Shown here piece after piece: positions 1 through 13,756 of a stretch of 64,000 bases of DNA; the first letter of the stretch is position 1, and each line of letters begins with the position of its first letter. The stretch comes from Owenia fusiformis. Its lineage: Eukaryota; Annelida; Polychaeta; Sabellida; Oweniidae. The notes under the pieces are model-generated. The model saw only the letters and a program-made list of their open reading frames with translations, was not told the origin of the DNA and made no database searches. The stretch covers positions 6,025,341 to 6,089,340 of the forward strand of contig CAIIXF020000008.1 in assembly GCA_903813345.2 (NCBI GenBank), written 5' to 3'. Made by a program: the position numbers and the translations under genes.

Positions 1-1448
1 TATTTAAACTTCTATAAAAGTCAGCCTGACACCCAACTGACTTTAACATTAATTACTAGCTGTTTTATGATATAAAAATTGTTATCGAGAATTTTTAAGA
101 ATTTAAACAAGGAGCTAGTTTATCGTCAAATTACGACTTCTCATATACTTGAGGAATTGATTGTTTATCATAAGAAAATATTACATAGCATAAGGCCATG
201 TATCGATTTCTGACTTATTTGAGTAAATATTGAACTGTTTGCCTACCTGTGATTTCCTATCAATTGACACTTGATCGTTAATACAGTAAGTATATATGAT
301 ATCCTCTGATTTATCTTTACCTGACTTCTCACAAATCGCCTTCTTTAAGGGTTCACAGGGTCGTATATTTTATATCCCTTTGAATGGGTAATTTCAACTT
401 ATTTAATGTGTAGGTTATCCAAGTATCAAGAATAAAATTTCTTTATAATCCATAAGATTCTGTTGACAGGTATCACGTTAGACATATAGAAGTCATCCAA
501 ACTTACTTTCCATTCTAAGCAAGAACACAAGTTTAAACTCAGTACAACTCCCAAATGTACTTCAATGTTAAAAACATAAAATTCCACGTGATATTATAAT
601 TCCACCAACGTCTTAATCAACATTTATGTTGAAATATATCCTACAGTAATTTCAGTCACTTTCAACTCTTAAAACAAAGTCAAGAACTTCCTAAGATGTG
701 TTAACTGGTGTTGTAAATCGTGTCCGATGAAGACCTAACGAGTTGCTCAATGCCGTTCATATCTCATTAATGTTTAACAAATTGCACAGGTCAAAACGTT
801 TCAAAAATAAATCTCACATGAGCAAATAGATTTCATCATAATCGACATTTTAATAGTAACATAAATTTAATAAAAAACATTTTGTGAAATTTTATTTTAT
901 TTTTAAGGGTTATTAAGTATGAAACATGTCATTTTTTCTGTTTTTATAGCAAAAACATTTCCTAAATCAAGCATACAACGATATAATTTCCGTCCGAGTT
1001 GAATCAAAAACGTCATATCTGATTCAGGTAGCATATAGAAAGTACATAATTTTACTTGCTTGTTAAGTATAATTAATTGTTATGTCAAAAACTGTATAAA
1101 AAGTTAAATGTGCCAATTTGACTTTTGACAGCTTAATTTTCCAAAGTATCACCTATGTGATAGGTACATTTTGTTTTTTTATTAATCGACAGTGTTATAC
1201 TAAGGATCTAAGCCTTTCATAATCTCTTAAAGGAAACGCCTTCTACTATCTTTTTTAAAACAAGGTTTACTAGTACATTATAATTTATCATAACAGTAAA
1301 CAGTATACAGCAGAGGTAAAACTGAAAAATCGACCATTAACTGTAGATAAATACTGTACATGTATATTAAATTGACATGTTTATCATACATATATTGTAA
1401 ATTAGGGAGTTAATCTAGTTGACAAATGACCAACATAATACACCAGGC

Positions 1449-1570
1449 CTGTAGCCAGCTTTTGCCAAGTTTACATTTGACAACTCTGGCTGAAAAACAC
1501 TTGAAAAGTGCTCAGAATGGTGAAAAAATGCATGATTTTGAAAGAAATTTTGTCTTGGGGAGGGTTCACT
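1449..1570 (+). repeat. interspersed repeat B, copy 1
   Basis: Shares GCCAGCTTTTGCCAAG, TTTGACAA, GCTCAGAATGGTGAAAAA and ATTTTGAAAGAA in order with 53.8-53.93 kb. Overlapping short open frames on both strands are not genes. Confidence 0.7.
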
Positions 1571-2086
1571 CGAACCTCCTGAAGCCCCCCTCCCCATTGA
1601 GCTACGGGCATGAACATCTTTATATCCTATATATACACAGTATATTTGGCTATGTGTGTGTGCTATATTCACATCTTGACCTTTACTATTAGTTTTTTTT
1701 ATTTATACATAAACTCATATACATGTATTTATATATTCATGGTCAACATGGTCATAGGTAGTATCCATGCCCTGCGTATATAATAGCAAGCTGGTCCTGA
1801 TGGTTATAATACTTAATATATACAAGCAACTGGTCTCAATCAAGGTATTTTGCTAAATTTTTATTGTTTGTTTTTTATTGTTTTATTGTTATTGTTTGTC
1901 TCTAAATCTGGTCGCCAAGTGCAACAAGAAACAAGCAACATATGCACCATGAAAATTCCCATTATATAACTTTTATACTTTGAAAAAACAATTATATTAA
2001 TTATAATTATAAAAGTTTTTAAAGTATTATAAATAAAATTAAGTTATATATCATTATTTACTGTAATTATCAAAGCAAATCTTTAC

Positions 2087-2127
2087 CTTTGGTGTCTTGG
2101 ATTTGAAGTATAAACATAATATCTCTG
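2087..2127 (-). CDS. possible further small exon of the CEP170-like gene
   Basis: On the minus strand a 41-bp segment has a TTTGCAG-CAG acceptor (a NAGNAG tandem site) and a GTAAAG donor. Entered in phase 1, as left by the exon ending at 5752, it stays open and exits in phase 0. It is too short for its composition to prove coding, and another frame is also open. It is the only stretch in the first 5.7 kb that fits as a next exon, so this is a weak proposal. Confidence 0.25.
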
Positions 2128-5100
2128 CTGCAAAGATTGCCGCAAATTGTTATATCTTCTCATAAAAAGTAGCTCAATTTTTTTTGCATCTATTATCTTC
2201 ATACAAGCATGCGCTCACTTTGTATTGGAATGAATGTGCAGACACAAGAATCAAAATAAAGCCGTAACAGTTAGTTATGCCAAGAAATCTGGATATCACG
2301 ACACAATGTGTCACTCTCCACATTGCATCAGTCATTGAGGCCACCCAATTGAAAAATTATAAAATACCACAATTTTAATCACACTACACTCCACCCTACA
2401 CATGCTGTTTTATATTGTAAATCCGTATTACTGGATTACTCGACGATCGCCTTAAGTCTTTGGTATGTACAGGTGCCTAAAAAGCTAACATATCTGAGTT
2501 CAAAATCGCAATTGAAAGTTTTGATCAACGAGGACATCCCAACAACATGCTAGCATTAACCACTATTTGGACTCTTGAGGCATTCTTTAACAAGAGTTTG
2601 CTGTGCAAAAACCAAGTGGCATTAGCTTGTTAAAGATATCTTAAAACATTAATTCGCTTCGAGCAAAATATATTTGAATGATTTAAATGATGTATTTGAT
2701 TTTTTCTAAATTTCTAGTTGTGATCCATTTACTTATCATGGTTTCTTTAGTTATAAACCACACACAACTTTTTTTAGAAAGATGTCACTTCACTCAATTA
2801 TCTATTAAAACTATCACGACTTTAGGAAATATTTTGCAGGTGTGATATATATATATATATTAGGTGTTGTCCACTCCAATATAAATTACCTATAATGAGC
2901 TCTTATCTTACTAAATGTAATCAAAAAAGGTATGCGGGTATTTTAACAACTTTTGCATTTTATATGTCACCCTAACTTTAACTAAACCTAATAACTTCAG
3001 TCAATGTACTTGCATCAAAGGTTTGTAAAAAGAAAGTCTAGGCAAACATGGGTTTCCATTTTGAACAAAACCAGTCTGTATAAGTACATATCTAAATAGA
3101 GCAACAACCTATTTTGGAAATCAATTGATATCAATACATCAAAATGAAATCATAAAGTGCAAAGTACATTGCATGTTCCGGGTGTAAGACCCAGTAAATA
3201 GACCTACAAACACATAAAGCAAAAAAGTGAGCAAAGATCACTTATATAAGTATAAGTAAATAAAAGTATAAAGTGTATACCACTTACAAAAGAAGGCTGG
3301 AAATTAAACTGGCTTTGTTTCTATGGTGTGTCCTCAAGATTACCTGAACTACCAAGACTACCTGAACTACCTGTTCTTCATTGACGACTATTATCACAAA
3401 GTGACACTACATATACTTAATGACAGACAATATAGCATACTTGGTGTCATATATGAAGACGGGACAATCAATGAGTGGCCTACCATAAGATACTGTCACA
3501 AAGATATGGCAGTCTATATAATTTGAATTCAGACTAATGTAAAAGTACATGTAAATAAAAATACAATGAAACAAGAATATATTTCTACAGAACTTACGTC
3601 ACCTAGAACCCGACCATTTCAAATGAATTTGCCCCTCATACATGTTTCAATAGAAAATTCATGAACTGTTTAAGATAATTTTAGAGTTGTATTTTCCATC
3701 CACAAGATTCCAGGGAGAAAACTACTACTACATCGCTAAACTTTAATGATCTAACATATTTCTTACCTGCTACTAAAAAAATACTGAAGAAGGCCAATTC
3801 TGTTTTTCTAGTACTTGTAGATGGTATGTAAAATTCTTACGCAATATCAATAACACAACATTCCTAGACAATTATATAATCCTGCTAGATTATATTTATG
3901 TTTCCGTTCTTCTTAAACTCTTCCAGATCTTCCCGATATCAGAGATATATCACTCAATGTAGTTGCGTATAGCTCCACAGCTCCGTGGTCAATGAAACCC
4001 AATGTTAATCTAAGACAGACAATATATACAATAGTGCGATAACATATATCTTCCTCCACTTTTGAAGAGCTCTTCAGAGATAGGTATCTATGTAAAGAGA
4101 GAAGTAACCGCAGACAGAACTTGGATCCTATTGTTTGGATTATAAGTGAATAATCAACTTCAAACAATTTTATGATTTCATGATCATGTTATAATGACTT
4201 TACTTAAAGAGGAATAACAAAATTGTTTTTCACAGCGCTGTACATGTAATACATGCACTTACTGGTCTACGATACCAATTTGCAAAAGTGTCATAAGGTA
4301 CCATCTCAAGATTGGTGTCAGAGAGGGATTGGAGGTACACATACTTGAAAGTTGAAATAAAATCAAATTAATAATTGGGTAGGTCAGATTGTTCTAAATC
4401 TGAAATCAGACAACATTTTTTCTTATTCTTATACTTGGAGGGAGGGGGATGCAAAACTGAATGAGCTTTGGTACAAAATAACCTGAATTTTCTGTTGATT
4501 TTCAAAGAATTCTATTTCCTTTTTGACTACGTAGTTTCTAGTGTCGTCTGTTTGTTAACCAAACAGGAAACTTTTTATTCTCACGCTACAAGATGGCATA
4601 TTCTTTTGTATTCCACAAAGCGCAACAACCTTTCATGCTTTTATTACCATTCAAAGTAAGATGACATGCATGTTTCAATATCAAACAAAATATCATCAAT
4701 TACACCTTTACAAAAGTCTAACTTACGTCAAAGAATATAATGTATCATTAATCACGTAGCATCTTTGTTGAATATCCCGTAAACGATACATTTTTTCACC
4801 AATAATATGAGTAAACAGATAAGGTGAAAGAACCTGAACAACTATAAGACTCTAACTTTTCGTATCACTTGCATGTGTTCAATATAACAGTATCAACTCT
4901 AAATGTATCAAATAAGTGCATGAAAACAAAATTAAAGATAACTTACAGCTACTAAGCCCAAAATATCTAAAAATGACATTCATGTACTACTTGAAAACTT
5001 GAACCTACCTGGCACCTAAGCTTTGTATACATGAAGCGCTTATCATTAAATACCTAGACTGTCCTTCAGAACAACATGGTCATATGCGAACTTTCACTCT

Positions 5101-5528
5101 TCAGTTCAAAGCCGATCATGATCTTTTCTCTCAAAGCATAAATTGCAATAAATTCTACATATTTGGTGAACAGATCTGCTCATTTGAAAATTCCTAATTC
5201 AATTTCCAACACAAGTACATAGAATTATTAGGTAATCCACTAAAATAAGACATGATCTGGCATGAGACCTGAAAGTTGCAGAATACTAAAGTCCCTATAT
5301 ATATATTGAGGGAACATTTCAAAAGTCTTATCTGAATCAATTTTTTTTGCTGATCTGGTTGCCATGCTATATCATCAATACAGGTTTAGTCCTTTTCAGT
5401 GTCTATGCATAATGTATCAATTTGGGAAACAAGTCTAATTAGTCTGATGTTTGTACTTATACTTGAGTAAAAACTGAAAGAGTGATCTACCCAGTAACTA
5501 TGCAATTTGCACTTCAAGTTAAATATAT

Positions 5529-5642
5529 AACAAGGCATTAACATGCAAAATGTCACTACCTGCATTTGTAACAGATGCTGAACCCACAATAAACGCACAA
5601 TAAAGTTGGAGACTATATTATCAATATGTCACCACTTGTGGC
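5529..5642 (+). repeat. dispersed GTCACCAC-flanked repeat, copy 1
   Basis: Family unit of about 110-155 bp: CATTAACATGCAAAATGTCAC ... CTGCCATTTGT ... AAGTTGGAGACTATAACAAT, then ATGTCACCACTTG. A word like ATGTCACCAC stands near both ends in direct orientation. Confidence 0.75.
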
Positions 5643-5751
5643 TTTGCCATTTTTGCATCCAGTTTCATATGTAAAATCATTAAAATTAGAATACATGTAT
5701 TTGACATACATGTATTTCTTTAGTCAAAAATGATAAGAACATTTAGCTTAC

Positions 5752-8700
5752 CTAAGTCCTCATTCTCCAAAGCTTTACTAGAGAGCTGGTTTTCTTTGTT
5801 GTTGGTGGTAATATCTCTCTGTTTCACAGGCATATCTGCGTCCCTATGCGGAACATCATTGGGGAATGTATGATGTGGGTCCCTTGAGGGAGGATACTCC
5901 ATCTGTGATTGTCTATCGTACATACGATAATCAGTGCCCGGGGGAGGGGGACCTCCAGGGTGAGGCCCATTTGGGGGGTGCCTATAGGGGCTTCTATCCA
6001 TAGGGTGTCGGTGGGGCTCAACTTGGTAATATTCTGGTGGGTGCCTGTAATCTTGTGGGTAGTCAGGCCGAAAGCTTGGATGCGTCGTATCATAATAATG
6101 TCTTTCCATACGACCTGGTGGTCTTTCTAAGGGGTCCATTTGTTCCCTATAAAATGTTCGTGGGGTGACGCCTGGTGGGGTATTATATCCTGGGGGGTAA
6201 TCCCTAAGTTCTCCACCCCTGGGCGAGTATGGATCTCGATATTTAGACATCATTGGGTGTTGAGTTTGATAGGAACCTCTTATATCATCATAAGGACCCC
6301 TTAGATCTTGCGTAGCTCTATTATGATATTCATACATTGGATTAGTTTGTGAATAACTTATGTCCCTTGTAGAAGGACCTGTGGGGTAATCTCTTTGTGG
6401 AGGGGCACGGGGGTCATGCCATGCCCTATAATCTTGACTCCTTGGGGATGTTACCCCAGAATGAAAGCCACTGTCTCTGTGCTCAATACAAGTGTGCTTT
6501 AAATGTCCGTCATCAGAAACACTACTTCCTACATCCGAAATTGCGTCATCAGAGATATGACAGGTGTGACGTATTCTGCCCTCTACCATACAACCCTGCA
6601 AACAGAAGTAACGGTAATATGATAAAATATATTTAAATTTGACCAGAAATAATGTAATCTGTGTTCCTTCATCGTAAATGTTGATGAGTTTGACAGTAAT
6701 TTAACATTGTCAAACTTAGATTAGAAAATTACAAAACAAAAAATAACGAAAATTTTATTATATTACTATGAAAAAATTTGAATGGTATATTGAATGGCGT
6801 ATTGATATATCCGTACTTTTAATTTGTACATATGTCTGTCAGCCTGTCTCTGACCTCTGATAGTTTATATATAACGCATTCGATAATTGCCACATGTTAA
6901 TCTTAATGATTACTGCAATTATAAATATATCTAACCACTAAAAATACTCTTGTAATATAACAAAAATAATCCAATGATTCAAAAGGTGCGTTATAAATAT
7001 TTATGACCAAAATTAGAATTATATACGAACATCACATACAAGTAAATATAATGTATGATTCAAGTAATGTTTACCAAACAAGAGCACATGTTACTTTAAA
7101 TAATAAAATAGTATTCTAAAATCTAGCTTTAAACTTTAAAAGCCATTAAGATCTTACTTTAATATGCCGATCAATGTGTTCCTCCTTCGCTACATGTGAG
7201 AAAATCTCCAAAATGTTTGACTAATGTCTGAATGAACTTGAAAAACAAAACCTGTTTTTGAATTTCCTGTTTAGCCAGTGCAAATGTGAATGAAATAAGT
7301 TAAAGGTGGATTTATATTACACGTTATCAGCCCACGTGTTAAACTTGTGTCACCATAAAATGTTTTGAGGACTTTTGTACAAAAGGGCGACTAAACTTTA
7401 TAAGATCAAAATCAAATATTGAAATCAAACAATTGTCGTTTCCCAATGAGGTTACTAAAAATTTAAGCTTTGACTTTTAACTGGATGTTTACAAATCTGA
7501 AAATTGATAATCATTCAAACAAAAATCTTTGAAAAAACAGTTTTGTGACATCCTTATAGAGATATTTAACTGTTTTGTGGCATTAACAGACAAATGGTTT
7601 TGTGTACCACTTGTCTTTGTACTTTAACAAATTACCAGACTAGGCTTATCTCTAAGGTATGAAGAAAGCATTAATTTAACTTTTTTGACATCGCAACCAC
7701 TTGATGTAAAAGTGTACATCACGACAAAAATGATTGGTATCTGAGGTCTTTGACATCGGGGTTTTAGATCGAACGATTTTAAATGGTGCGAGAGATATGT
7801 CATTGTCAAAAGATAAATGATCCTTAACAATAGGTTATTTCCTGTTGTTCTTCGAACGGGTCAAGAGTCAATTCTAACTACAGTATTATTTAATAAACAT
7901 GCCGACCTTGACCTTGAGTTAAAATGACCTTGAAAAATGGATGCAAGGGTAACCACACTAAAGGCATCCTAATGATTCTAATATTTGGGACACTTTCATA
8001 AAAGTTCTCATTTGGTTTATGTCGTATCTTTGTTAAGATGATTTTATGGACGAAAAACATGCATTCTTCCTGCAATTAGGTGTAATAAAACAAGCTCAGA
8101 CAAAGAGTAAACAGACGGCCTCTTATGTTGCTTCCGGTAAATACATTACGAGCATGTTCTCATCAAAAATAATTGCCAAAATGTTTTTTATGACTCTCTA
8201 CCTCAATAAGGAAATAATTTATGCTCAATAGAGGCCATAAATACTGAATGAGTTTTAAAAAATTTGATTTTTTTTGCCTTGGGGGCAGAGGTCAATGCGA
8301 CCCAATTAAATTCTCAAAGACATGATGTGATTGAAATATTTACATTAAATTTTCACTGTTTGAATAAGGATAAAAGATGTCCAAAAGTTTTTTATATTGA
8401 CAGTAAAACATTAACAAAATTAGTATTTCATATGAGTTCAATAACATGTTTTTTAATAACCGCTATCTGAAGTTCATTGATAAGTAACTTGTATTTTCAA
8501 AATCTAGTCCAATATCGTGACTGATTTTATCATATCATGAACAAATGTCTATATGCCGATTAAGAGCTTGTAAATCGTGATGTGCCACTGATACAAGAAA
8601 CAAAACATCAGTGGTAATATGTACTTGAAAAAGCCCTTGGTGCTAATAAACAAATAAGAGATTAACTTAGGAGAATATAGAGGTCAGTGGGTGGTAAGGT

Positions 8701-11700
8701 AACAAGGCAACCAAGAAGGTGTGAAAATTTCCTCATATATTTGTAGTTCCCATGAACTTTATAAATGTTTCAGTACAGTATCCTTGAGCCGTCAATATCT
8801 TTATTTATTTGGTATAAAACTGGAATTTCAAAAAGACACTGGCTGACATTGAGATTGTATATGTGGCCTGGATGCAATAACAAGTGTTACATAATCTAAC
8901 ACTGAACACAAAACATTAAAGATGACATCGAATTATGGTCATAAAAAATAGAACAAAGGCATTAAATATGCAAAATGTCACCACCTGCCATTTGTGGGAA
9001 TGTGATACGTAATGCCAAAGAGCAACTGCCAAACACCAACCGCTGAATTCTGAACACCTTTCACAAAAAAGTTGGAGACTATAACAATATGTCACCACTT
9101 GTGGTGATGACAAAATTATAACATGTTACCATTTCTTGGTAGTGAAAAAAAGTTATATTACTCTCTATCTATCTTAATCATTTTCCAATATGATTGTAGA
9201 ATACATCAAAGGACCCTTAATGGAACTTTTAACAATGTTTAAGAGAGTAAAACCTTACCTGACATTCTGCCATATGGCTAGGTCCAAGACGTCCAGATGG
9301 CGGAGTATGAGTCTCTCTGGGCTCCCGTTTGGCCCACACAGGTAGATTCTCTGTGGGGGAGAGTACTTTGGAGACTGGAGGGTGGGGTGAGATCACCTTA
9401 GGGGGCTGACTGTCTGCATTAGGGACATCCTCTAAATGTGGCACCTCATCTATTCTCTCCATGCGGTACACCATAGGGTCTGCTAAGGTCAAGGATTGTC
9501 ACATATCCAGTAAATTGTTTAAATTCGGTTAAAATATGTTCTGGAATTCGATTCCGATAAATGATAACAGGTTTATCACACACGGACGACATTTAAATAA
9601 ATAGTTTGAATAAATCTAGTTTAATTTTTCAATTCAGCTTAATTTACTTAAGAAGACGTAAAAATTGTTGTTATGTCACGTTGCAAACATATAAACTTTG
9701 ACTAAGTTGAAAACTTGAATAAACTTGAAATGTTGAAAACTTCACGATGAGACTACACTGTGATCATTTAAAAAGGAAATGAAGTATTGTAAATATTGAA
9801 TGTTTGACTGAGGTTTCAAGGCCAAAAATCCCTTTAATGCATTTTAACATAAAACAAATAATTTAAGCTTCGCTATTGAAAAAACATGATCAGATTTGGT
9901 TATTTTGTCAAAATTAAATATTTACCTCATTTTTAAGGATCAAACGAGACATCGTTTATACGTGCCAAAATTTACATTTCTCAATTTGAAACAAATGACT
10001 GAGCACAACCGGAAATACTGAGAAGGATGTACAAAAAGAGAAAACAAAATTCGATTCATCGACTTTTAAAATAATACAAGTACTGAGCTTAACATATATT
10101 TTAGTTTTTCAACTTTTCAAAAAGTCCCCAAATAACAAAGCTGCGTGTATGACTTCATGAAATGCTCGTTAAGATTTATTTCTAGGTTCATAAAACTATT
10201 GATTAATAATGTGATTTTTGTTCATAATATGCATGTACACATAGATGTATTTACATTTTATTAGGGTAATAAAATTAATTAATTCAAGTCAAAAGGATAC
10301 CATAACCAAACCGTATTGTGTCCCCATGTTCTAAAGTAACGTATGTTTGTTCTGAAACTTTGCCATCGTTTACGTAGGTCTGGAAATAGAACCACATATT
10401 AACACATAAAGCTTCACAGTATCTTAGCTCAATGAAGTCATCCAGAATAAGATGTGACATCACAATGGGATCAGGGTTCAAGAGCATCAGTCTTGTGTGT
10501 CTATATAAAATTTAAATAAAATTATAATATATAAGATTAATCAAAATTTTAGATGTTTCAAAACTTAGAGCCATATCTCCATCTATCGGGGGTCTGAAAA
10601 TAATAAAATAGTAAATACCTTACAAATTTATTCATTTATATATTTATGAACAGAAAAAATACAGATTTTACTTTTTAATCCCTTCCCTGTCAAATGGGAT
10701 TTAATATTACCTGCTGACACTCATCGTTGGACTCTTGATTTTCGGTATTTTCCATGATCTCTTGTTGTACTTCTACATTCGTTTTATATTTATTGCATCC
10801 AATTTCTTAGTACGAGTTCAAATATTTCATTTTGCGATTATATACCAGCATATAATATGTAATAACTCCTCTATAGTCCCCTACCAGCGAATCTGATTGT
10901 AGTCTAATTATTCAATTAGGCTGTCAAAAAAGGGTGTATGTATAATGGCGGAACAATAACAGTTTCCCTGCAGGCTATATGTTGAGGGCCTTTAACATGC
11001 TACATGTTACATTTTTCCATCTACATTACACCCAAACAAACTTAATTTTGCATTTATCATACAGGCTCGTATTGCTGTGGTTTAAAAAATAGACAATATC
11101 TGTCCCCCTGGGGAAAGATACAATCCATATCTCCGATCTTCATCATAATGACCCCTGATTTATGAGAAGTCACTTAAGTTTTATGAGAAATCTCAAAGTA
11201 ATCTGACCCAGACAGATGGATAGTTTCTTCCCTCAGGTGCTATCTTACAACAAATAGTTTGTCACCTGAGACATAGATGTCCTCGTTTTTGCAGGCTGGG
11301 GTTAAAACTGATATTTTTAAAACTATGTGTACAGGGTGATCAATAAGTATGAAGATACAAGTATGTTGTATTGTATGTACACTGTATACATTGATTGCTA
11401 GTATACAATAGATGGTTAGTATTCATTGATGGCCATTAAGAGCAACAACTTTACTGCTAAATATCACATGCTCTTAACATTGAATCAAGAAGAAAAATGT
11501 TCTGGTAAGTAATGAAATATAAAACATTAGTAGAGAAGCTAAATCACGGAAAAAACAGATAACAGTGGCAAATGCTAACATTTTGTTGGTGTTTAATTTT
11601 TAGAATGATTTTTCAAAAATCGAGAAGTTAAATAGTAGTTAAGGTATATGATATACATGTATGTTTGAAATATTTCATTTTTGAATCTTACCCCATTATG

Positions 11701-13306
11701 ACTTCCAAGGTCTTTCAGTTTGAACTTGTTTTCGTAGTGGTCATGTGTAATTACAGCATGACGCTTGTCTACACTGCGAGACTGCAAATACAAAAAACAG
11801 ACATTAAGTTTTATTATGTGAAATCATTGGTATAACAAAATAACAAACAAATAAACAAAATTATATGCCAGGATTAGCAAGTCTTGAAAGAGAATCTTAA
11901 AATTAAACATGCATTCAGGTTGCTCATGTGGAATATTTGAGATATTGATAATCTGACTTTTTAACTCAGACCTCTGGTGCATAGGTTTGTATATTAACCC
12001 TTGCATCAAGAATGGCCTGTCACTAATAAAATACCGAACCCAAATCTGTGTCAGTGAGAGACTGGGGAGTCGAGGTGAAACCCAGAGGCTTGATCCAATA
12101 CTACTTAGTACAAATACACATACAAAAAATGGTTTCTTTTCCCGTTGGGCTATGATTTGGGATAGTTGGGGTTTGTTTTCCTTGTGACTGGTGCATTTAT
12201 AGATGTTTTCTTGTTGTGTCCTCTAACCATTTTTGGTCCTCTCCCTTTGTCACTTCAGCATACATATTTACACAAAAAGGTAAGGTATGTATGTTATGCT
12301 GTAATGTAATAATGAGCAAGTAAAGTTACCATGGCACCCTGTAGTGGAATGTTTGAATCGAAAATCTGATCTCATCAAGATTGATACATACAAGACAAAC
12401 ACACCTGAATACATACCACACAATCCAGGGACTTAACACATTAATACATACTTAAATCCTATCTCAACAATGTCTTTTATGCTATGATTTATCAAAACAA
12501 ATGTCAGATTTGCTCCAGGGGTTCATTCTTTTAATTTAATAAGTGTTATTGTGCTACAAATAACAGTATTTATGTTTTCGTTGTCCCCCAGGGTTCCTGG
12601 ATATAAAGGTATAATGGGATACTAGTGACATCTATCAGTTTGAACTTTGATGGCCAAGGTGAAATACAGTAAAACCTATCAAGAGAACACCTCGAATTGC
12701 GAACATTTTCTTGCAGAAGTATTGGGTGGCCCATTGACTGTAATGCTATTAACTCTCTTCTTGTAAATATCTTTCAAAATGAACACGTTTTGCTTGTTTG
12801 AGTAGAGTTCACCTTGAACTGGTGTTACCGTACCTCTAACATCACACCCATAGTCAGGTTTAATATATCACTTATATTTTTTAAGATATATAAAGCATTT
12901 TGTTAATATATCAGAAAACAATACTCATGTGCCAGACCATCCACATTTGATATCAAATTATATGTATGCACTGTGTCTCAAAATATGATTGAAGAGTTAT
13001 CTCTATATAAAACACAACGAATGAAAACAAAAAGATGTGGAACTTCAGTATTTTCGTCAACATTTTGGAAAGACAATTTCAGTCATAAATTACAAAATAC
13101 ACAATTGAGCCCCTAGTCTGACACCAATCAACCACTAGTTGTATGTATCTCATATTGAGATATTGCAACCAACAATAGACAGTACTTACATGTAGGGATA
13201 TGTCACATTCCTCTTCTCGGCCCAGGAATACCATTGAGTGTGGAAGTGTGAACTTACGGCCATTTCTGTCGATCAAGGCCCAATCGACGGCCTGTGACAT
13301 TCTCTC
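5752..13306 (-). CDS. CEP170: CEP170-like centrosomal protein, N-terminal part (FHA domain), 3' end off window
   Basis: Five exons on the minus strand join in frame: 13306-13190, 11781-11692, 10379-10301, 9482-9259 and 6595-5752. All have AG/GT borders and matching phases (0, 0, 1, 0, then 1 at the last donor). The canonical start is the ATG at 13300, with six bases of the exon before it. The first three exons form a forkhead-associated (phosphothreonine-binding) domain. FLGREEE gives the first-strand GR, SRSVDKRHAVI gives the S...H motif, and GSHNGTYVND gives the NG motif. SRSVDKxHAVI and EQTYxTL...RFGY match my memory of vertebrate CEP170, a protein of centriole subdistal appendages and spindle microtubules. 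Exon 4 is polar. Exon 5 (281 codons) is very rich in Pro, Tyr, Arg and Asp and has no fold I recognise. The protein continues left of position 5752. FHAD1 was considered, but the FHA sequence and the SDCCAG8 neighbour favour CEP170. Confidence 0.85.
8953..9108 (+). repeat. dispersed GTCACCAC-flanked repeat, copy 2
   Basis: Longest copy. Both ATGTCACCAC words are intact. Confidence 0.8.
10711..10755 (-). CDS. candidate internal alternative start exon of the CEP170-like gene (15 codons)
   Basis: Between the second and third FHA exons, an ATG at 10755 opens 15 acidic codons (MENTENQESNDECQQ) and ends at a GTAATA donor in phase 0. It could join the exon at 10379 in frame. The resulting isoform would lack the first two thirds of the FHA domain and so could not bind phosphopeptides. 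Small and unproven. Confidence 0.35.
12667..12840. repeat. partial member of the CAGTAAAACC family
   Basis: TACAGTAAAACCTATC start at 12665 with GAACACC and GAACACG words following. The right end is not recognisable, so the copy looks truncated. Confidence 0.45.
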
Positions 13307-13582
13307 CTATAAAACAGAAAACACAGAACATACATAACAGCTCTTATTAATTGCACAATGGATTCTCTAGAAAGCACAATGATGGCAACAATAAATAAAG
13401 AAATTTTGAATAACACAAAAGTAAAATCTTTTTGTTATCCTTATGTTTCATATTCTATTTGAAATTACTGGTATCACTTGGTGAAAAAAGCTCACGAGCA
13501 AGTGAATACATATTATAGAATGCCCTTTTTGTGTTTTTGTGTGCCAAGGATGTAATCTTCTATATTTGTACATAAGACATAC

Positions 13583-13756
13583 CAGGGGTTTCACGAGAAT
13601 TTCTCACAACAGGCTAAATAATTGAAAACACCAGGCAAAATTAATGGAAATCATAAATTTAACATGGAAAAGTTGAAAAGTCCCTAAAGACAACAGGCGA
13701 TTTTGTGAAAACAACCAGTGAAAATCGCCTGCTGCATGCTGCTAATGAAACCCCTG
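13583..13756. mobile_element. 174-bp MITE-like element, CEP170-like 5' region
   Basis: CAGGGGTTTCA at the left and TGAAACCCCTG at the right are inverted, and inner arms contain CAGGCGATTTT-type words. CATAC directly flanks both ends, a possible 5-bp target duplication. Confidence 0.65.

Larger units (their letters stand above)
1..5751. other. probable CEP170-like intron or downstream sequence
   Basis: AT-rich sequence with many stops. Apart from the weak exon candidate at 2087-2127, a copy of an interspersed repeat at about 1449-1570, one copy of the GTCACCAC-flanked repeat at about 5529-5642 and a short TA run near 2846-2860, I see nothing coding. Confidence 0.5.

Noticed and set aside
1415-1692. 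Overlapping 85- and 88-codon frames on opposite strands
   Set aside because: They cover an interspersed repeat also seen at 53.8 kb.
3323-3526. 67-codon plus frame with a short Tyr-rich repeat
   Set aside because: Caused by a small duplication of CTACCTGAACTACC words; no splice sites or homology.
5824-6130. Additional frames on both strands over the long CEP170-like exon
   Set aside because: Shadow frames of a GC-richer coding exon whose own frame is supported by phase and splice sites.
10301-13306. FHAD1 or another FHA protein as identity for the left gene
   Set aside because: SRSVDKxHAVI and EQTYxTL...RFGY match CEP170 better, and the divergent SDCCAG8 neighbour agrees.
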